NCBI RefSeq assembly: GCF_026460885.1
Contig: NZ_JAOVZW010000024.1
Span: forward strand, 1-64,000
Source: Chryseobacterium formosum
GTDB taxonomy: Bacteria; Bacteroidota; Bacteroidia; Flavobacteriales; Weeksellaceae
Direction of reading: 5' to 3'
Length of the DNA stretch: 64,000 bases
The number at the start of each line of letters is the position of its first letter. Position 1 is the stretch's first letter. A program made the position numbers and the translations under genes. Below are positions 1 through 8,767 of the stretch, piece by piece. Under the pieces are notes generated by a model, which had not been told where the DNA came from, did not search any database, and saw nothing but the letters and a program-made list of their open reading frames with translations.

Positions 1-28
1 TTCGCAGGTTCGAATCCTGCTCTCCCCA
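1..28 (+). tRNA. tRNA, 3' end only (probably tRNA-Tyr)
   Basis: Only the T arm and the 3' acceptor strand lie inside the window. A T stem-loop of the GCAGGTTCGAATCCTGC type is followed by TCTCCCC and discriminator A, with no encoded CCA. The acceptor strand implies a 5' end of GGGGAGA, the usual start of bacterial tRNA-Tyr. The anticodon is outside the window, so the identity is an inference. Confidence 0.65.
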
Positions 29-112
29 CATTTTATATTAAAAAATCTTGTAGATTTTTAGGTTTATTCCTAAGTTTGTACAGCGTTTACCAATAGTTTT
101 GGAAACAAAATT

Positions 113-185
113 GCGGAAGTAGCTCAGTTGGTAGAGCGTCAGCCTTCCAAGCTGAATGTCGCGAGTTCGACCCTCGTCTTCCGCT
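113..185 (+). tRNA. tRNA-Gly (TCC)
   Basis: A complete 73-nt cloverleaf. The acceptor GCGGAAG pairs with CTTCCGC, the D arm is AGCTCAGTTGGTAGAGC, and the anticodon loop CTTCCAA carries TCC. The T loop is GTTCGAC and the discriminator is T with no encoded CCA. It sits 84 nt after the preceding tRNA and 40 nt before tRNA-Thr, so the three are probably one transcript. Confidence 0.97.
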
Positions 186-225
186 CAACAGAAATCATGC
201 TTTTTAGTGTGATTTTCTTGTTTAA

Positions 226-297
226 GCCGACTTAGCTCAGCGGTAGAGTGCTTCCTTGGTAAGGAAGAGGTCACGGGTTCAAGTCCCGTAGTTGGCT
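226..297 (+). tRNA. tRNA-Thr (GGT)
   Basis: A complete 72-nt cloverleaf. The acceptor GCCGACT pairs with AGTTGGC (one G-T pair). The anticodon stem CTTCC/GGAAG encloses TTGGTAA with anticodon GGT, and the T loop is GGTTCAAGTCC. It is the last tRNA of the cluster and is followed within 9 nt by a terminator hairpin. Confidence 0.97.
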
Positions 298-305
298 CAT
301 CTTAC

Positions 306-331
306 ATCCCGATTTCTTCGGGATTTTTTTT
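306..331 (+). terminator. Terminator of the tRNA cluster
   Basis: A 7-bp stem (ATCCCGA/TCGGGAT) with a 5-nt loop leads into a run of eight T. From here to position 545 the DNA is AT-rich and I see no gene in it. Confidence 0.82.
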
Positions 332-545
332 GTCTGAATTTCAAATATTGACTTATCTTAGACATTCAACTCTATATTTAAATTTAAAAGTTTAATATTA
401 TTTTAATCAATCTTAATATAAGCTTCAAAATACTTTAGCAATAAGTCTTTAGGAATTCTTACTATTGAACTTAAAAGCTTAATCAAATTAATTCCAGCAA
501 AAAATCTTGAAATTTTCATTAAATTCGTAATTAAATATTTCCCAA

Positions 546-1226
546 ATGAATATTCTTTTATTGGAAGACGACCTTATTCTCTCTGCTGAACTAAGTAAGT
601 TTCTAGAATCAAATCAATTTACGTGTGATAAAATCTATGACGGAGAAACTTTTCTTCGTCAGATTAAAAATAATTCCTATGATTTGTATCTTTTAGACAT
701 CAATGTTCCGAAGATTAATGGGCTTGATGTTTGTCAGACCGTTCGTTCTTTCGATAAAAATACCCCAATTATTATCATTTCTGCTTACGGCGATATTTCA
801 GATAAGAAAGATGCTTTTACAAGATTGGCAGATGATTATTTGGTGAAACCTTTTCAGTTTGAAGAATTGTTACTCCGAATGAATTCTCTTTTAAGAAGAA
901 AAATATCTTCCGAGAACATCGATTTAGATATTATAAGAATCGATGATTTAATTATCAATAAAACCGAACAGAAAGTTTTCCGTGCGGGAAATGAAATTGC
1001 TTTAACCTTAAAAGAATTCCAGCTACTGGTTTATTTGGCGGAAGCACAGGGAAGAACAGTTTCCAAGCAACAGATTACAGAGAATGTCTGGGAACATAAT
1101 TTTAATACCAATACCAATACCGTAGAAGTTTACATTAATTTCCTTAGAAAAAAGATAGACAAAGAGTATAAAGTGAAGCTCATTCACACAAGATCAGGTT
1201 TCGGATATTATCTAAATCCTTTATAG
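546..1226 (+). CDS. OmpR-family response regulator (metal-efflux locus)
   Basis: A 226-residue two-component response regulator. The receiver domain covers about residues 1-115, with the acidic pair D8/D9, phospho-acceptor D51 (in LLDINVP), switch residue S79 and K101 (in LVKPF). The C-terminal winged helix (about 130-224) ends with the typical VEVYINFLRKKI and HTRSGFGYYL stretches. Its stop codon directly abuts the ATG of the histidine kinase, so the two are co-translated. Position ahead of an RND efflux operon suggests a CusR/CzcR-like role, activating the pump when metal is sensed. The probable target is the set of TTTAAG direct repeats at 2889-2916. The metal itself cannot be read from this gene. 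Confidence 0.93.
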   Translation: MNILLLEDDLILSAELSKFLESNQFTCDKIYDGETFLRQIKNNSYDLYLLDINVPKINGLDVCQTVRSFDKNTPIIIISAYGDISDKKDAFTRLADDYLVKPFQFEELLLRMNSLLRRKISSENIDLDIIRIDDLIINKTEQKVFRAGNEIALTLKEFQLLVYLAEAQGRTVSKQQITENVWEHNFNTNTNTVEVYINFLRKKIDKEYKVKLIHTRSGFGYYLNPL

Positions 1227-2591
1227 ATGTCTTTAAAAAGAAAGATTGCGCTTACTTTAAGTGTTTCATTTTCCTTGCTTTTTGGGATTGTTTTAATCAT
1301 TATTTATATTTCGTTTAATGATTTCCGGCGTGAAGAATTCAAAGACCGATTTATAAGACGATTAGGATTTACGACCAATTTTATTTCAAAATCTAAAAAT
1401 TTTGAGGAAGAAGCGCCTATTTTTTTTAATGAAAACTCAGACAACTTTCTTTTAAACGAAACCATCTTAATTTTCAACGGTCAAAAAGAACTTATTTATA
1501 GCACCATTAAAGATCAAAAAGTAACTTGGGATAAAAATATTCTTACTGAATTAGATAAAGATAAAGACGTCTATAAAGAAAATACAATTCCGGAAATTTA
1601 TGCTTCTCTTAAAAATATCAACGGCGAAAATTATTATATCCTTACAAGTGCTTATGATACCAACGGAAGATCGAAACTGGCCTATCTTAAATACCTTTTA
1701 ATTACAGCATTTATCACCTGTACTTTGTTGATTGGATTTTTCTCCTATTATTTTATGGGAAGATTTCTTCGGCCTTTAGAAGATTTGAATAAAGAAATTT
1801 CTGAAGTCACCGCTCATAAACTTACGACACAAATTCCTGTTGAGCAGTCAAATGATGAAATTAGCATTCTTGCAAATTCATTTAATACAATGATTTCAAG
1901 GCTGAATGATGTTTTTCAGTCACAAAAAGATTTTACGGCAAGTGCGTCACACGAAATCAGAACGCCGATTACAAGAATGGCTTTTCAATTGGAAAATTTA
2001 ATTAAGCTCGAACAGCATTCTCCGGAAACACTTTCTGCTTTAAAACAAATGTCCAAAGATGTATATCAACTATCAGATTTAACAAATTCTCTATTACTTC
2101 TTACGAAATTTGACAAAGAAAATATTCAAAGCATTTATGAAGAAGTGCGAATTGATGAGGTTATTTTTGAATCTTTTGATCGGGTACAAAAAAGTTATCC
2201 CAATCTTAAAATGGATTTCGGTATTTCCGAAGAAACTCAGGAAAATGCATTTCTTACCATTAATGGAGTACAGTCGCTTTTAGATATTGTATTTATTAAT
2301 TTGCTTAAAAATGCAGCAATTTATTCTGATAACGCCGACGCAAAAATTTTAATCACAGAAACTGAAAGTCAATTAACAGTAGATGTCTTTTCTTATGGAA
2401 ATACTATTTCAATAGAAGAACAACCCAAACTTTTCGAAGCGTTTATGCGTGGAAATAATTCTCAAAATATTTCAGGCTCAGGTTTAGGTTTAAGAATTGT
2501 AAAAAGAATTTTAGAATATCACGGAGCTGATATTTTATACTCATCTCCATCTGAAAATTTAAATAAATTCAGTGTTATTTTTAATAAATAA
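1227..2591 (+). CDS. Sensor histidine kinase (CusS/CzcS-like)
   Basis: A 454-residue inner-membrane sensor kinase. Transmembrane helix 1 is at about residues 8-30, a periplasmic sensor region at 31-152 and helix 2 at about 155-177. A HAMP linker follows to about 230. The dimerisation box contains H242 in SASHEIRTPITR. The ATPase domain has the N box FINLLKNAA (N358, N362) and the G box SGSGLGLRI (417-422). The ATG follows the regulator's stop codon with no gap. The periplasmic domain is about 120 residues, a common size for metal-sensing kinases, but I see no Cys or Met cluster in it that would point to copper or silver. Confidence 0.92.
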   Translation: MSLKRKIALTLSVSFSLLFGIVLIIIYISFNDFRREEFKDRFIRRLGFTTNFISKSKNFEEEAPIFFNENSDNFLLNETILIFNGQKELIYSTIKDQKVTWDKNILTELDKDKDVYKENTIPEIYASLKNINGENYYILTSAYDTNGRSKLAYLKYLLITAFITCTLLIGFFSYYFMGRFLRPLEDLNKEISEVTAHKLTTQIPVEQSNDEISILANSFNTMISRLNDVFQSQKDFTASASHEIRTPITRMAFQLENLIKLEQHSPETLSALKQMSKDVYQLSDLTNSLLLLTKFDKENIQSIYEEVRIDEVIFESFDRVQKSYPNLKMDFGISEETQENAFLTINGVQSLLDIVFINLLKNAAIYSDNADAKILITETESQLTVDVFSYGNTISIEEQPKLFEAFMRGNNSQNISGSGLGLRIVKRILEYHGADILYSSPSENLNKFSVIFNK

Positions 2592-2633
2592 ATTTGCCGT
2601 CAATTATTGAGGTTTATAGGCATTATAAAATTC

Positions 2634-2719
2634 ATGCGCATAAGTTCGTTAAATGATGCGCATAACTTTATAAACTCATGCGGGTGACTTTATAAACTCA
2701 TGCGGATGAATTTTTGAAC
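2634..2719 (+). repeat. Four 22-bp tandem repeats
   Basis: Four units begin at 2634, 2656, 2678 and 2700, each starting ATGCG; the best-conserved pair reads ATGCGGGTGACTTTATAAA. They lie between the kinase and the efflux genes, just before a long palindromic element. Function unknown. Confidence 0.7.
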
Positions 2720-2848
2720 CATTAAGATTAAATTAAGGAGTTGAGAATAGTTAAGTTGAGCTTTGCTTTAAGCGAATTGCTTCATAAAATCTAATTGATT
2801 TTTCCTTAATGAAACTTAACTTGTTCAATCTCCTTAATGGTTCAAAAA
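2711..2848. repeat. Palindromic element with 16-bp inverted ends
   Basis: The ends TTTTTGAACCATTAAG (2711-2726) and CTTAATGGTTCAAAAA (2833-2848) are perfect inverted repeats. Inner segments are partly complementary too, so the RNA could fold into one long hairpin. A second copy with AACCATTAAG ends is at 5391-5499. It has no coding capacity and looks like a non-autonomous mobile element. Confidence 0.65.
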
Positions 2849-2888
2849 AACTTTTCAATTTATTGTAAAAATTACAATTTAATTTTTT

Positions 2889-2934
2889 TTTAAGCCTCCT
2901 TTAAGTTCGTTTTAATCGAGCAGCCGCACTTTTG
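2889..2934 (+). promoter_or_regulatory. Probable activator box and promoter of the efflux operon
   Basis: TTTAAG, TTTAAG and TTTAAT start at 2889, 2900 and 2911, exactly 11 bp (one helical turn) apart, as OmpR-family regulators need. A -7 element CACTTTTG (2927-2934), one mismatch from TAnnTTTG, follows with the ATG 18 bp on. There is no -33 TTTG at the right distance, which fits an activator-dependent promoter. Binding by the adjacent regulator is inferred. Confidence 0.5.
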
Positions 2935-2951
2935 TCATTAAAATAGAGAGA

Positions 2952-4193
2952 ATGAACAAAATTGCAGGACTGTTCGTGGTTATTTCTTCGGTAATCACTG
3001 CGCAGCAGCAAATGTCGCTTTTGGAGTGCGAAAATGCCTTTCAGCAAAATAATCTCCAGCTTCTTGCCGAGCAATACAGCATCAATATGGCAGATGCAGA
3101 TATTCTGCAGGCGAAAATATGGGAACTTCCACAGATGAACGGTTACATCAACGGATATAATCCTGAAGACAAAAGATTTTTAGACGCCGGAAGAGCAAAA
3201 GGTTTCGAAGTTACCCAGTTGATTTACATGGGTGGAAAGAAGAAAAATGAGATTGCTTTCGCAAAATCAAATAAAGAACTTTCACAATTACAGTTTTCAC
3301 AACTTTTGGTTGAGCTGCGAACTCAGCTTCATACCAATTACTATGATCTTTATTACGAAAAGCTCAAGCTTGAAAATACCAATAAGCAATTAGGTTACAT
3401 GAATGACCTTCTGAAGGCGTATAAAGTGCAGTCTGCAAAAGGTAACGTTTCTTTAAAAGATGAAGTAAGACTTCAAAGCATTGTTATTCAGTTAAATAAT
3501 GATAAAGTCGGAATCAATAAAAACATTCTTGAATTTGAGCAAAACTTAAAAGTTCTTACAGGAATTACAGAAAAAATAGAACCTCAGATTTCAGAAGAAG
3601 AAGCAAAAGATATTTTGGCGGCTCAACCTTTTGGCGATGAAGCTGAATTGAAAAGAAAAGCTCTCGAAAACAATGCAGATTATTTATTCATTTTAAAACT
3701 GATTGATAATTCTAAACTATTTGCACAGTGGCAAAAATCATTGAACGTTCCGGATTTGAATGTCGGAATGGAATACGATCAGGCTTCGGGAACGTTTAAC
3801 AATGAGATCAATTTAAAAGTGGGAATCCCGATTCCTTTGTGGAAAAGCAATAAAGGAAATGTAGCAAAAGCCAATTTCGCCATTAAACAAAATCAGAAAA
3901 ATGCAGAGTTCCAAAAACTTGATTTGGAAACAAAAGTAGAATCTGCCTTTCAAATCTGGAAAACCCAATACGAACAGTTAGCCGAAATTAAAGCAACCGA
4001 CTTGAGTAATCTCGATTTGGTTTATAATGGAATGCTGAAAAATTTCAGAAACGGAAACATCAGTTTAATCGAGTTTACAGATTTCATGGAAAGTTACCGT
4101 CAAACGGCACTGCAGATTTATGACATGAAAAACGAACTGATTCAGTCTGCGGAAAAGCTTAATCAATTGGTACAAACTAAAATCTTCTATTAA
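2952..4193 (+). CDS. TolC-family outer-membrane efflux channel (CzcC/CusC-like)
   Basis: A 413-residue outer-membrane channel subunit of the tripartite metal pump. It has a signal peptide (about 1-17, ending ISSVITAQ) and two related halves rich in long amphipathic helices, as in the outer membrane efflux protein family. Recognisable pieces are VTQLIYMGGKKKNEI in the first half and VGIPIPLWKSNKGNVAKANF in the second, the usual strand-helix transition. Length matches CzcC/CusC proteins of Bacteroidota. It is the first gene of the efflux operon, behind the putative activator box. The adaptor and pump genes follow in the same direction. Confidence 0.9.
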   Translation: MNKIAGLFVVISSVITAQQQMSLLECENAFQQNNLQLLAEQYSINMADADILQAKIWELPQMNGYINGYNPEDKRFLDAGRAKGFEVTQLIYMGGKKKNEIAFAKSNKELSQLQFSQLLVELRTQLHTNYYDLYYEKLKLENTNKQLGYMNDLLKAYKVQSAKGNVSLKDEVRLQSIVIQLNNDKVGINKNILEFEQNLKVLTGITEKIEPQISEEEAKDILAAQPFGDEAELKRKALENNADYLFILKLIDNSKLFAQWQKSLNVPDLNVGMEYDQASGTFNNEINLKVGIPIPLWKSNKGNVAKANFAIKQNQKNAEFQKLDLETKVESAFQIWKTQYEQLAEIKATDLSNLDLVYNGMLKNFRNGNISLIEFTDFMESYRQTALQIYDMKNELIQSAEKLNQLVQTKIFY

Positions 4194-4200
4194 GTATTAA

Positions 4201-4292
4201 AATTGCGGTCTTTGCTAAGTGAAACGCCTTTGCGAACTTAAAAACAGCGTGTTATTTAAAAAAATCTTTGCGCCCTTTGCGTTTAAAATAAT
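4201..4292 (+). repeat. Decayed dispersed repeat between efflux genes
   Basis: The gap holds pieces such as CCTTTGCGAACTTAAAAA and CTTTGCGCCCTTTGCG. They resemble a short intergenic repeat common in Flavobacteriia as I recall it; no second copy was found in this window. No gene or terminator is seen. Confidence 0.4.
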
Positions 4293-4299
4293 AATCTAA

Positions 4300-5382
4300 A
4301 TGAAAAAAATAATTATACCCCTATTTTCAGCTTTCCTTTTATGGTCATGCTCGAAGCCTGAAATTGCAAAAGCACCCGAACCGAAAGGTTTTGAACTAAG
4401 CAATACCATGCTTGAATCTATTTCCACGGCAAAGGTCGAAAACAGATTGATCGAAGATTCTTACAGTTTTTACGGTAAAATTGCGGCAGATGCCAATTCA
4501 TACATTGATGTTTTCCCTTTGGTTGGCGGAAACGTGATGAGTGTAAATGTTGAGCTTGGAGATTATGTGAAAAAAGGACAGGTTTTGGCAACAATTCGAA
4601 GTACAGAATTAGCAGAAATTCAGAAAGATGTAAGTGATGCTAAAACCGATTTGTTGGTTGCACAAAACAATTTGCGTGTTGCCAAAGAAATGTATGAAGG
4701 AAAACTAAATACCGAAAGAGATGTTTTAGAAGCAAAAAGTCAAGTGCAAAAAGCTCAGGATCAAATGCATCGATCTTCAGCGGTGAGTACGGTTTACAAT
4801 GTGAAAAATGGAAATATTTACAGCGTTTTAGCACCAATCAGCGGTTATATTGTGCACAAAGACATCAATAAAGATATGCAGCTGAGAAGCGACCGAAGCG
4901 AAAATATTTTCGATGTTGCCAATACAACAAACGTTTGGGCAATTATGAACATCAACGAATCTGATATCAATAAGATAAGCCTTGGAATGCCGGCTCAGGT
5001 TTCCACATTGTCTTATCCCGATAAAGTTTTTGACGGAAAAATTGATAAAATATTTAAAATTATCGATCCGCAAACCAATGCGATGCAGGCAAGAGTAGTT
5101 TTGGATAACGCAAACGGATTGTTGATTCCCGACAGTAAAGCAACGATTAAAGTTTCTAAATCTGAGGACAAAACTGCACTTTCAATTCCTTCAAAAGCGG
5201 TTATTTTTGATGACAACAGAAGTTATGTGGTGGTTTTCAAATCAAGAACGGATGTGAAGATAAAAGAAATTCAGGTTTTAAAACAGCTTGGAGAAGTGAC
5301 TTACATTTCAGAAGGGCTGAAAGAAGGTGAAGAAGTGATTACCAATAATCAATTGTTGATTTACCGTTCGCTAAACAATTAA
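4300..5382 (+). CDS. Periplasmic adaptor (membrane fusion) lipoprotein of the RND pump
   Basis: A 360-residue membrane fusion protein linking the RND pump to the outer-membrane channel. The N-terminus is a lipoprotein signal with Cys17 (LLWSC), so it is anchored in a membrane by lipid. The lipoyl-like half is GGNVMSVNVELGDYVKKGQ (about residues 78-96). A coiled-coil hairpin (about 107-155) follows, then the second half-motif LAPISGYIVHKD and the beta-barrel domain. No extra C-terminal metal-binding domain is visible. It lies between channel and pump genes in the usual C-B-A order. Confidence 0.9.
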   Translation: MKKIIIPLFSAFLLWSCSKPEIAKAPEPKGFELSNTMLESISTAKVENRLIEDSYSFYGKIAADANSYIDVFPLVGGNVMSVNVELGDYVKKGQVLATIRSTELAEIQKDVSDAKTDLLVAQNNLRVAKEMYEGKLNTERDVLEAKSQVQKAQDQMHRSSAVSTVYNVKNGNIYSVLAPISGYIVHKDINKDMQLRSDRSENIFDVANTTNVWAIMNINESDINKISLGMPAQVSTLSYPDKVFDGKIDKIFKIIDPQTNAMQARVVLDNANGLLIPDSKATIKVSKSEDKTALSIPSKAVIFDDNRSYVVVFKSRTDVKIKEIQVLKQLGEVTYISEGLKEGEEVITNNQLLIYRSLNN

Positions 5383-5390
5383 TTTATTTC

Positions 5391-5499
5391 AACCATTAAG
5401 ATTTGAGATCAATAAGCAATTGAGAATTAGCCTATTATTTAACCACAGCATCATTTGATGTTACTTAATTCAGCTTTAAATTTCATTTTCTTAATGGTT
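5391..5499. repeat. Second copy of the AACCATTAAG palindromic element
   Basis: It is bounded by AACCATTAAG (5391-5400) and CTTAATGGTT (5490-5499), matching the ends of the element at 2711-2848, with a diverged interior. It fills most of the gap between the adaptor and pump genes. Confidence 0.55.
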
Positions 5500-5571
5500 T
5501 TAAATCATTTAGATAAAATTAAAAACTTAGGTATTAATCTGATATCTAAAGTCTAACATCTAATTTCTATC

Positions 5572-8500
5572 ATGAATAAATTCATAAAAAATATAATTTC
5601 CTTTTCACTCAAAAATAAAGCATTTACCTTCATTTGGGTCGCAATTTTGGCGGTGGCGGGATTTATCAGTTTTAAAAATATGCCGATTGAGGCATTTCCT
5701 GATGTTACGAATACTCAAATCGTGATAATCACCCAATGGGACGGAAGAAGTGCCGAAGAAGTCGAACGTTTTGTAACCACACCGATTGAATTGGCAATGA
5801 GCCCGGTTCAGAAAAAAACAAGTGTGAGAAGTACGACGATGTTTGGGCTTTCCATTGTGAAAATTCTTTTTGATGATGGCGTAGATGATATGTTTGCCCG
5901 AAATATGGTCAACAATCAGCTTCGAAACATCAGTCTTCCTGAAGGAATTGATCCGGAAGTTCAGCCACCTTATGGCCCGACAGGTGAAATTTTCAGGTAT
6001 ACTTTGGAAAGTAAGAAAAAAGATTCCCGGGAATTATTGACTTTACAGAATTGGGTTATTGACAGAGCGCTTCGTGGTGTTCCCGGAGTTGCAGACATCA
6101 ATGTTTTCGGAGGTCAGGATAAAGTTTTTGAGCTGAGTATTGATCCTAGAGCTTTGGATAAATACAACTTAACACCGCTTCAGGTGTATGAAGCTGTGAC
6201 GAAAAGCAACTTAAATGTCGGTGGAGACGTTATCGAAAAAAACGGACAAGCCTATGTCGTTCGAGGAATTGGTTTGGTGCAATCAACGGATGATATCGCC
6301 AATATTACGATTCAAAATGACAATGGAAATCCTGTTTTAGTAAAAAATGTTGCTGAAGTACATGAAAGTTCACGACCAAGAGTTGGACAGGCTGGATTAA
6401 ACAATCAGGATGATACCGTTGAAGGAATTGTCGTGATGAGAAAAGGTGAAAATCCGCGTGAAGTTTTGGTGGGTGTAAAAGCTAAAATTGCAGAACTGAA
6501 TGAAAAAATCCTTCCGAAAGATGTAAAAATGGTGACGTTTTACGACCGTGATCATTTGATGGATTTCACCACGGAAACTGTAATGCACAATTTACTGGAA
6601 GGAATTATCCTTGTAACGGTTATCGTTTTAATATTCATGGCAGACTGGCGAACGACGCTTACCGTTTCCATTATTATTCCGCTGTCTTTGCTTTTTGCAT
6701 TTTTATGTTTAAAACTTTGCGGGATGAGCGCCAATTTACTGTCTCTTGGAGCAGTAGATTTCGGAATTATCATTGACGGAGCCGTCGTTATGGTGGAAGG
6801 GATTTTTGTAATGCTCGACCACAAAGCCAAAAAATACGGTCCGGAAAGATTCAACAAAATGGCGAAAGCAGGTTGGATTAAACAAACCGGAACAGGATTA
6901 GGAAAGGCTATTTTCTTTTCTAAATTAATCATAATCACCTCATTGATTCCGATTTTTGCATTTCAGAAAGTGGAAGGGAAAATGTTTTCTCCTCTAGCAT
7001 TTACGCTAGGTTTCGCTTTGATGGGGGCTTTGATTTTTACGTTGACTTTGGTTCCGGTATTAACGCATTTGCTTTTAAATAAAAATGTAAGAGAAAAGAA
7101 CAACCCATTTGTGAATTTCTGGGACAGAATTGTTTTGAAAGGTTTTAGGTTCACATTTAAAAATAAGAAAATTAGTCTAATTGTTTCCATTTCAATTGTT
7201 GCAGTGGCTTTATTTTCAGGGAAATTTTTAGGAACAGAATTTTTACCTCAATTAAATGAAGGCTCGCTTTGGATTACTGCCGAAATGCCGATGAGTTCAT
7301 CTTTAAAAGAATCTTTGAAAACTGCAGATATTTTGAAGAAAGATATTATGAGTGTTCCCGAAGTGACTGATGTTTTGGCTCAAACCGGACGAAGCAACGA
7401 TGGAACAGACCCGAACGGATTTGGATTTGTGCAGTTTGCGGTTAATCTAAAAGATAAAGATGAATGGACTCGAAAGATTAGTTACGAACAATTAACGGAA
7501 GAAATTGATAAAAAACTGAGTAAATATCAGGGAATTACTTTCAATTATTCTCAACCTATTTCTGATAACGTTGCTGAAGCAGTTGCCGGATTTAAAGCTG
7601 AAAACGGAATTAAAATCTATGGTGACAATCTCCAAACTTTAGATGAATTGGCAGATAAAGTTTTAAAATCAATCAAAGATGTTGATGGAGTTCGTGATGC
7701 CGGAATTATTAAAAATATTGGTCAGCCCGAAGTAAATGTGGTTTGGGACAGAAATAAAATGGCAGCATACGGCGTAATGCCTGAAGATGCGCAAACCGTT
7801 CTGGAAATGGCTTTTGGTGGAAAAACGGCTTCTGAAATGTATGATGGTGAAAGAAAATTCCCGATTCGTCTGAGATATTCTCACGAGTACAGAAAAGATG
7901 AGAACGACATGGCTTCACTGATGATTCCTACGCAGGACGGAACGATGATTCCTCTGAAAGAAGTTGCAACTATCGAAAAAAACAATGGTGCTGCGTTTAT
8001 TTATCGTGATGATATCAAACGTTATATTGGGATTAAATTTTCAATTCGTGACCGTGATTTAGGTGGAACAATTTCTGATGCCCAAAAAGAAGTGGCGAAA
8101 ATTGATCTTCCTGAAGGGTATAAAATAGGGTGGACCGGTCAGTTTGAAAACCAGCAGAGAGCAACGAAAAGATTAACGGAAATAGTACCCATCAGTATTT
8201 TAGGAATATTTTTCTTGTTATTTATCCTTTTCGGAAACATGAAAGATTCATTCTTAGTTTTGGCAAATGTACCTTTTGCTTTAATTGGTGGAATTATTGC
8301 GCTGCATTTAACAGGAATGAATTTTGGAATTTCTGCCGGAGTCGGAATGATTGCTTTATTAGGAATCTGTATTCAAAACGGGGTAATTCTAATCACAGAA
8401 TTTCATCAAAATATTAAAGACGGGTTAAAATTGGATGAAGCTGTTTTGAGTGGAGTAAAATCCCGAACAAGACCTGTAATTATGACTGCTTTAATGGCAT

Positions 8501-8673
8501 CCATCGGATTATTGCCGGCTGCACTATCCACAGGAATTGGTTCTGAATCTCAAAAACCTTTGGCAATTGTTATCATTGGAGGTTTAATAACAGCAACGGT
8601 TCTTACCTTGTTAATATTCCCAATCATCTTTTGGATTTTTAACAGATCCAAAAAGACCGAGGAAATTATTTAA
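5572..8673 (+). CDS. czcA: Heavy-metal RND efflux pump, CzcA type
   Basis: A 1033-residue inner-membrane proton antiporter of the heavy-metal-efflux RND family. It has twelve membrane segments with two large periplasmic loops and the family opening KNMPIEAFPDVTNTQ. The helix-4 proton relay reads DFGIIIDGAVVMVEG, with D396, D402 and E409. That DFGxxxDGAxxxVE pattern is the one described for divalent-cation exporters (Co, Zn, Cd, Ni), whereas CusA-type Cu/Ag pumps lack the first acidic residue. The specificity is therefore inferred as divalent metal. The final N of the usual VEN is a G here. It is the last gene of the operon, with a bidirectional terminator behind it. Confidence 0.92.
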   Translation: MNKFIKNIISFSLKNKAFTFIWVAILAVAGFISFKNMPIEAFPDVTNTQIVIITQWDGRSAEEVERFVTTPIELAMSPVQKKTSVRSTTMFGLSIVKILFDDGVDDMFARNMVNNQLRNISLPEGIDPEVQPPYGPTGEIFRYTLESKKKDSRELLTLQNWVIDRALRGVPGVADINVFGGQDKVFELSIDPRALDKYNLTPLQVYEAVTKSNLNVGGDVIEKNGQAYVVRGIGLVQSTDDIANITIQNDNGNPVLVKNVAEVHESSRPRVGQAGLNNQDDTVEGIVVMRKGENPREVLVGVKAKIAELNEKILPKDVKMVTFYDRDHLMDFTTETVMHNLLEGIILVTVIVLIFMADWRTTLTVSIIIPLSLLFAFLCLKLCGMSANLLSLGAVDFGIIIDGAVVMVEGIFVMLDHKAKKYGPERFNKMAKAGWIKQTGTGLGKAIFFSKLIIITSLIPIFAFQKVEGKMFSPLAFTLGFALMGALIFTLTLVPVLTHLLLNKNVREKNNPFVNFWDRIVLKGFRFTFKNKKISLIVSISIVAVALFSGKFLGTEFLPQLNEGSLWITAEMPMSSSLKESLKTADILKKDIMSVPEVTDVLAQTGRSNDGTDPNGFGFVQFAVNLKDKDEWTRKISYEQLTEEIDKKLSKYQGITFNYSQPISDNVAEAVAGFKAENGIKIYGDNLQTLDELADKVLKSIKDVDGVRDAGIIKNIGQPEVNVVWDRNKMAAYGVMPEDAQTVLEMAFGGKTASEMYDGERKFPIRLRYSHEYRKDENDMASLMIPTQDGTMIPLKEVATIEKNNGAAFIYRDDIKRYIGIKFSIRDRDLGGTISDAQKEVAKIDLPEGYKIGWTGQFENQQRATKRLTEIVPISILGIFFLLFILFGNMKDSFLVLANVPFALIGGIIALHLTGMNFGISAGVGMIALLGICIQNGVILITEFHQNIKDGLKLDEAVLSGVKSRTRPVIMTALMASIGLLPAALSTGIGSESQKPLAIVIIGGLITATVLTLLIFPIIFWIFNRSKKTEEII

Positions 8674-8702
8674 AAATTATCTTTCATTTACATTATATAG
8701 TT

Positions 8703-8742
8703 AGAAGGGCTGAAAAATTAATTTTTCAGCCCTTCTTTAATA
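8703..8742. terminator. Bidirectional terminator
   Basis: A near-perfect palindrome (AGAAGGGCTGAAAAATT and its complement, 8703-8736) is flanked by T-rich sequence on both strands. It lies between the pump gene and the convergent minus-strand gene and can end both transcripts. Confidence 0.85.
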
Positions 8743-8767
8743 ATAAAAACTATGTTTGAATGTGTAT

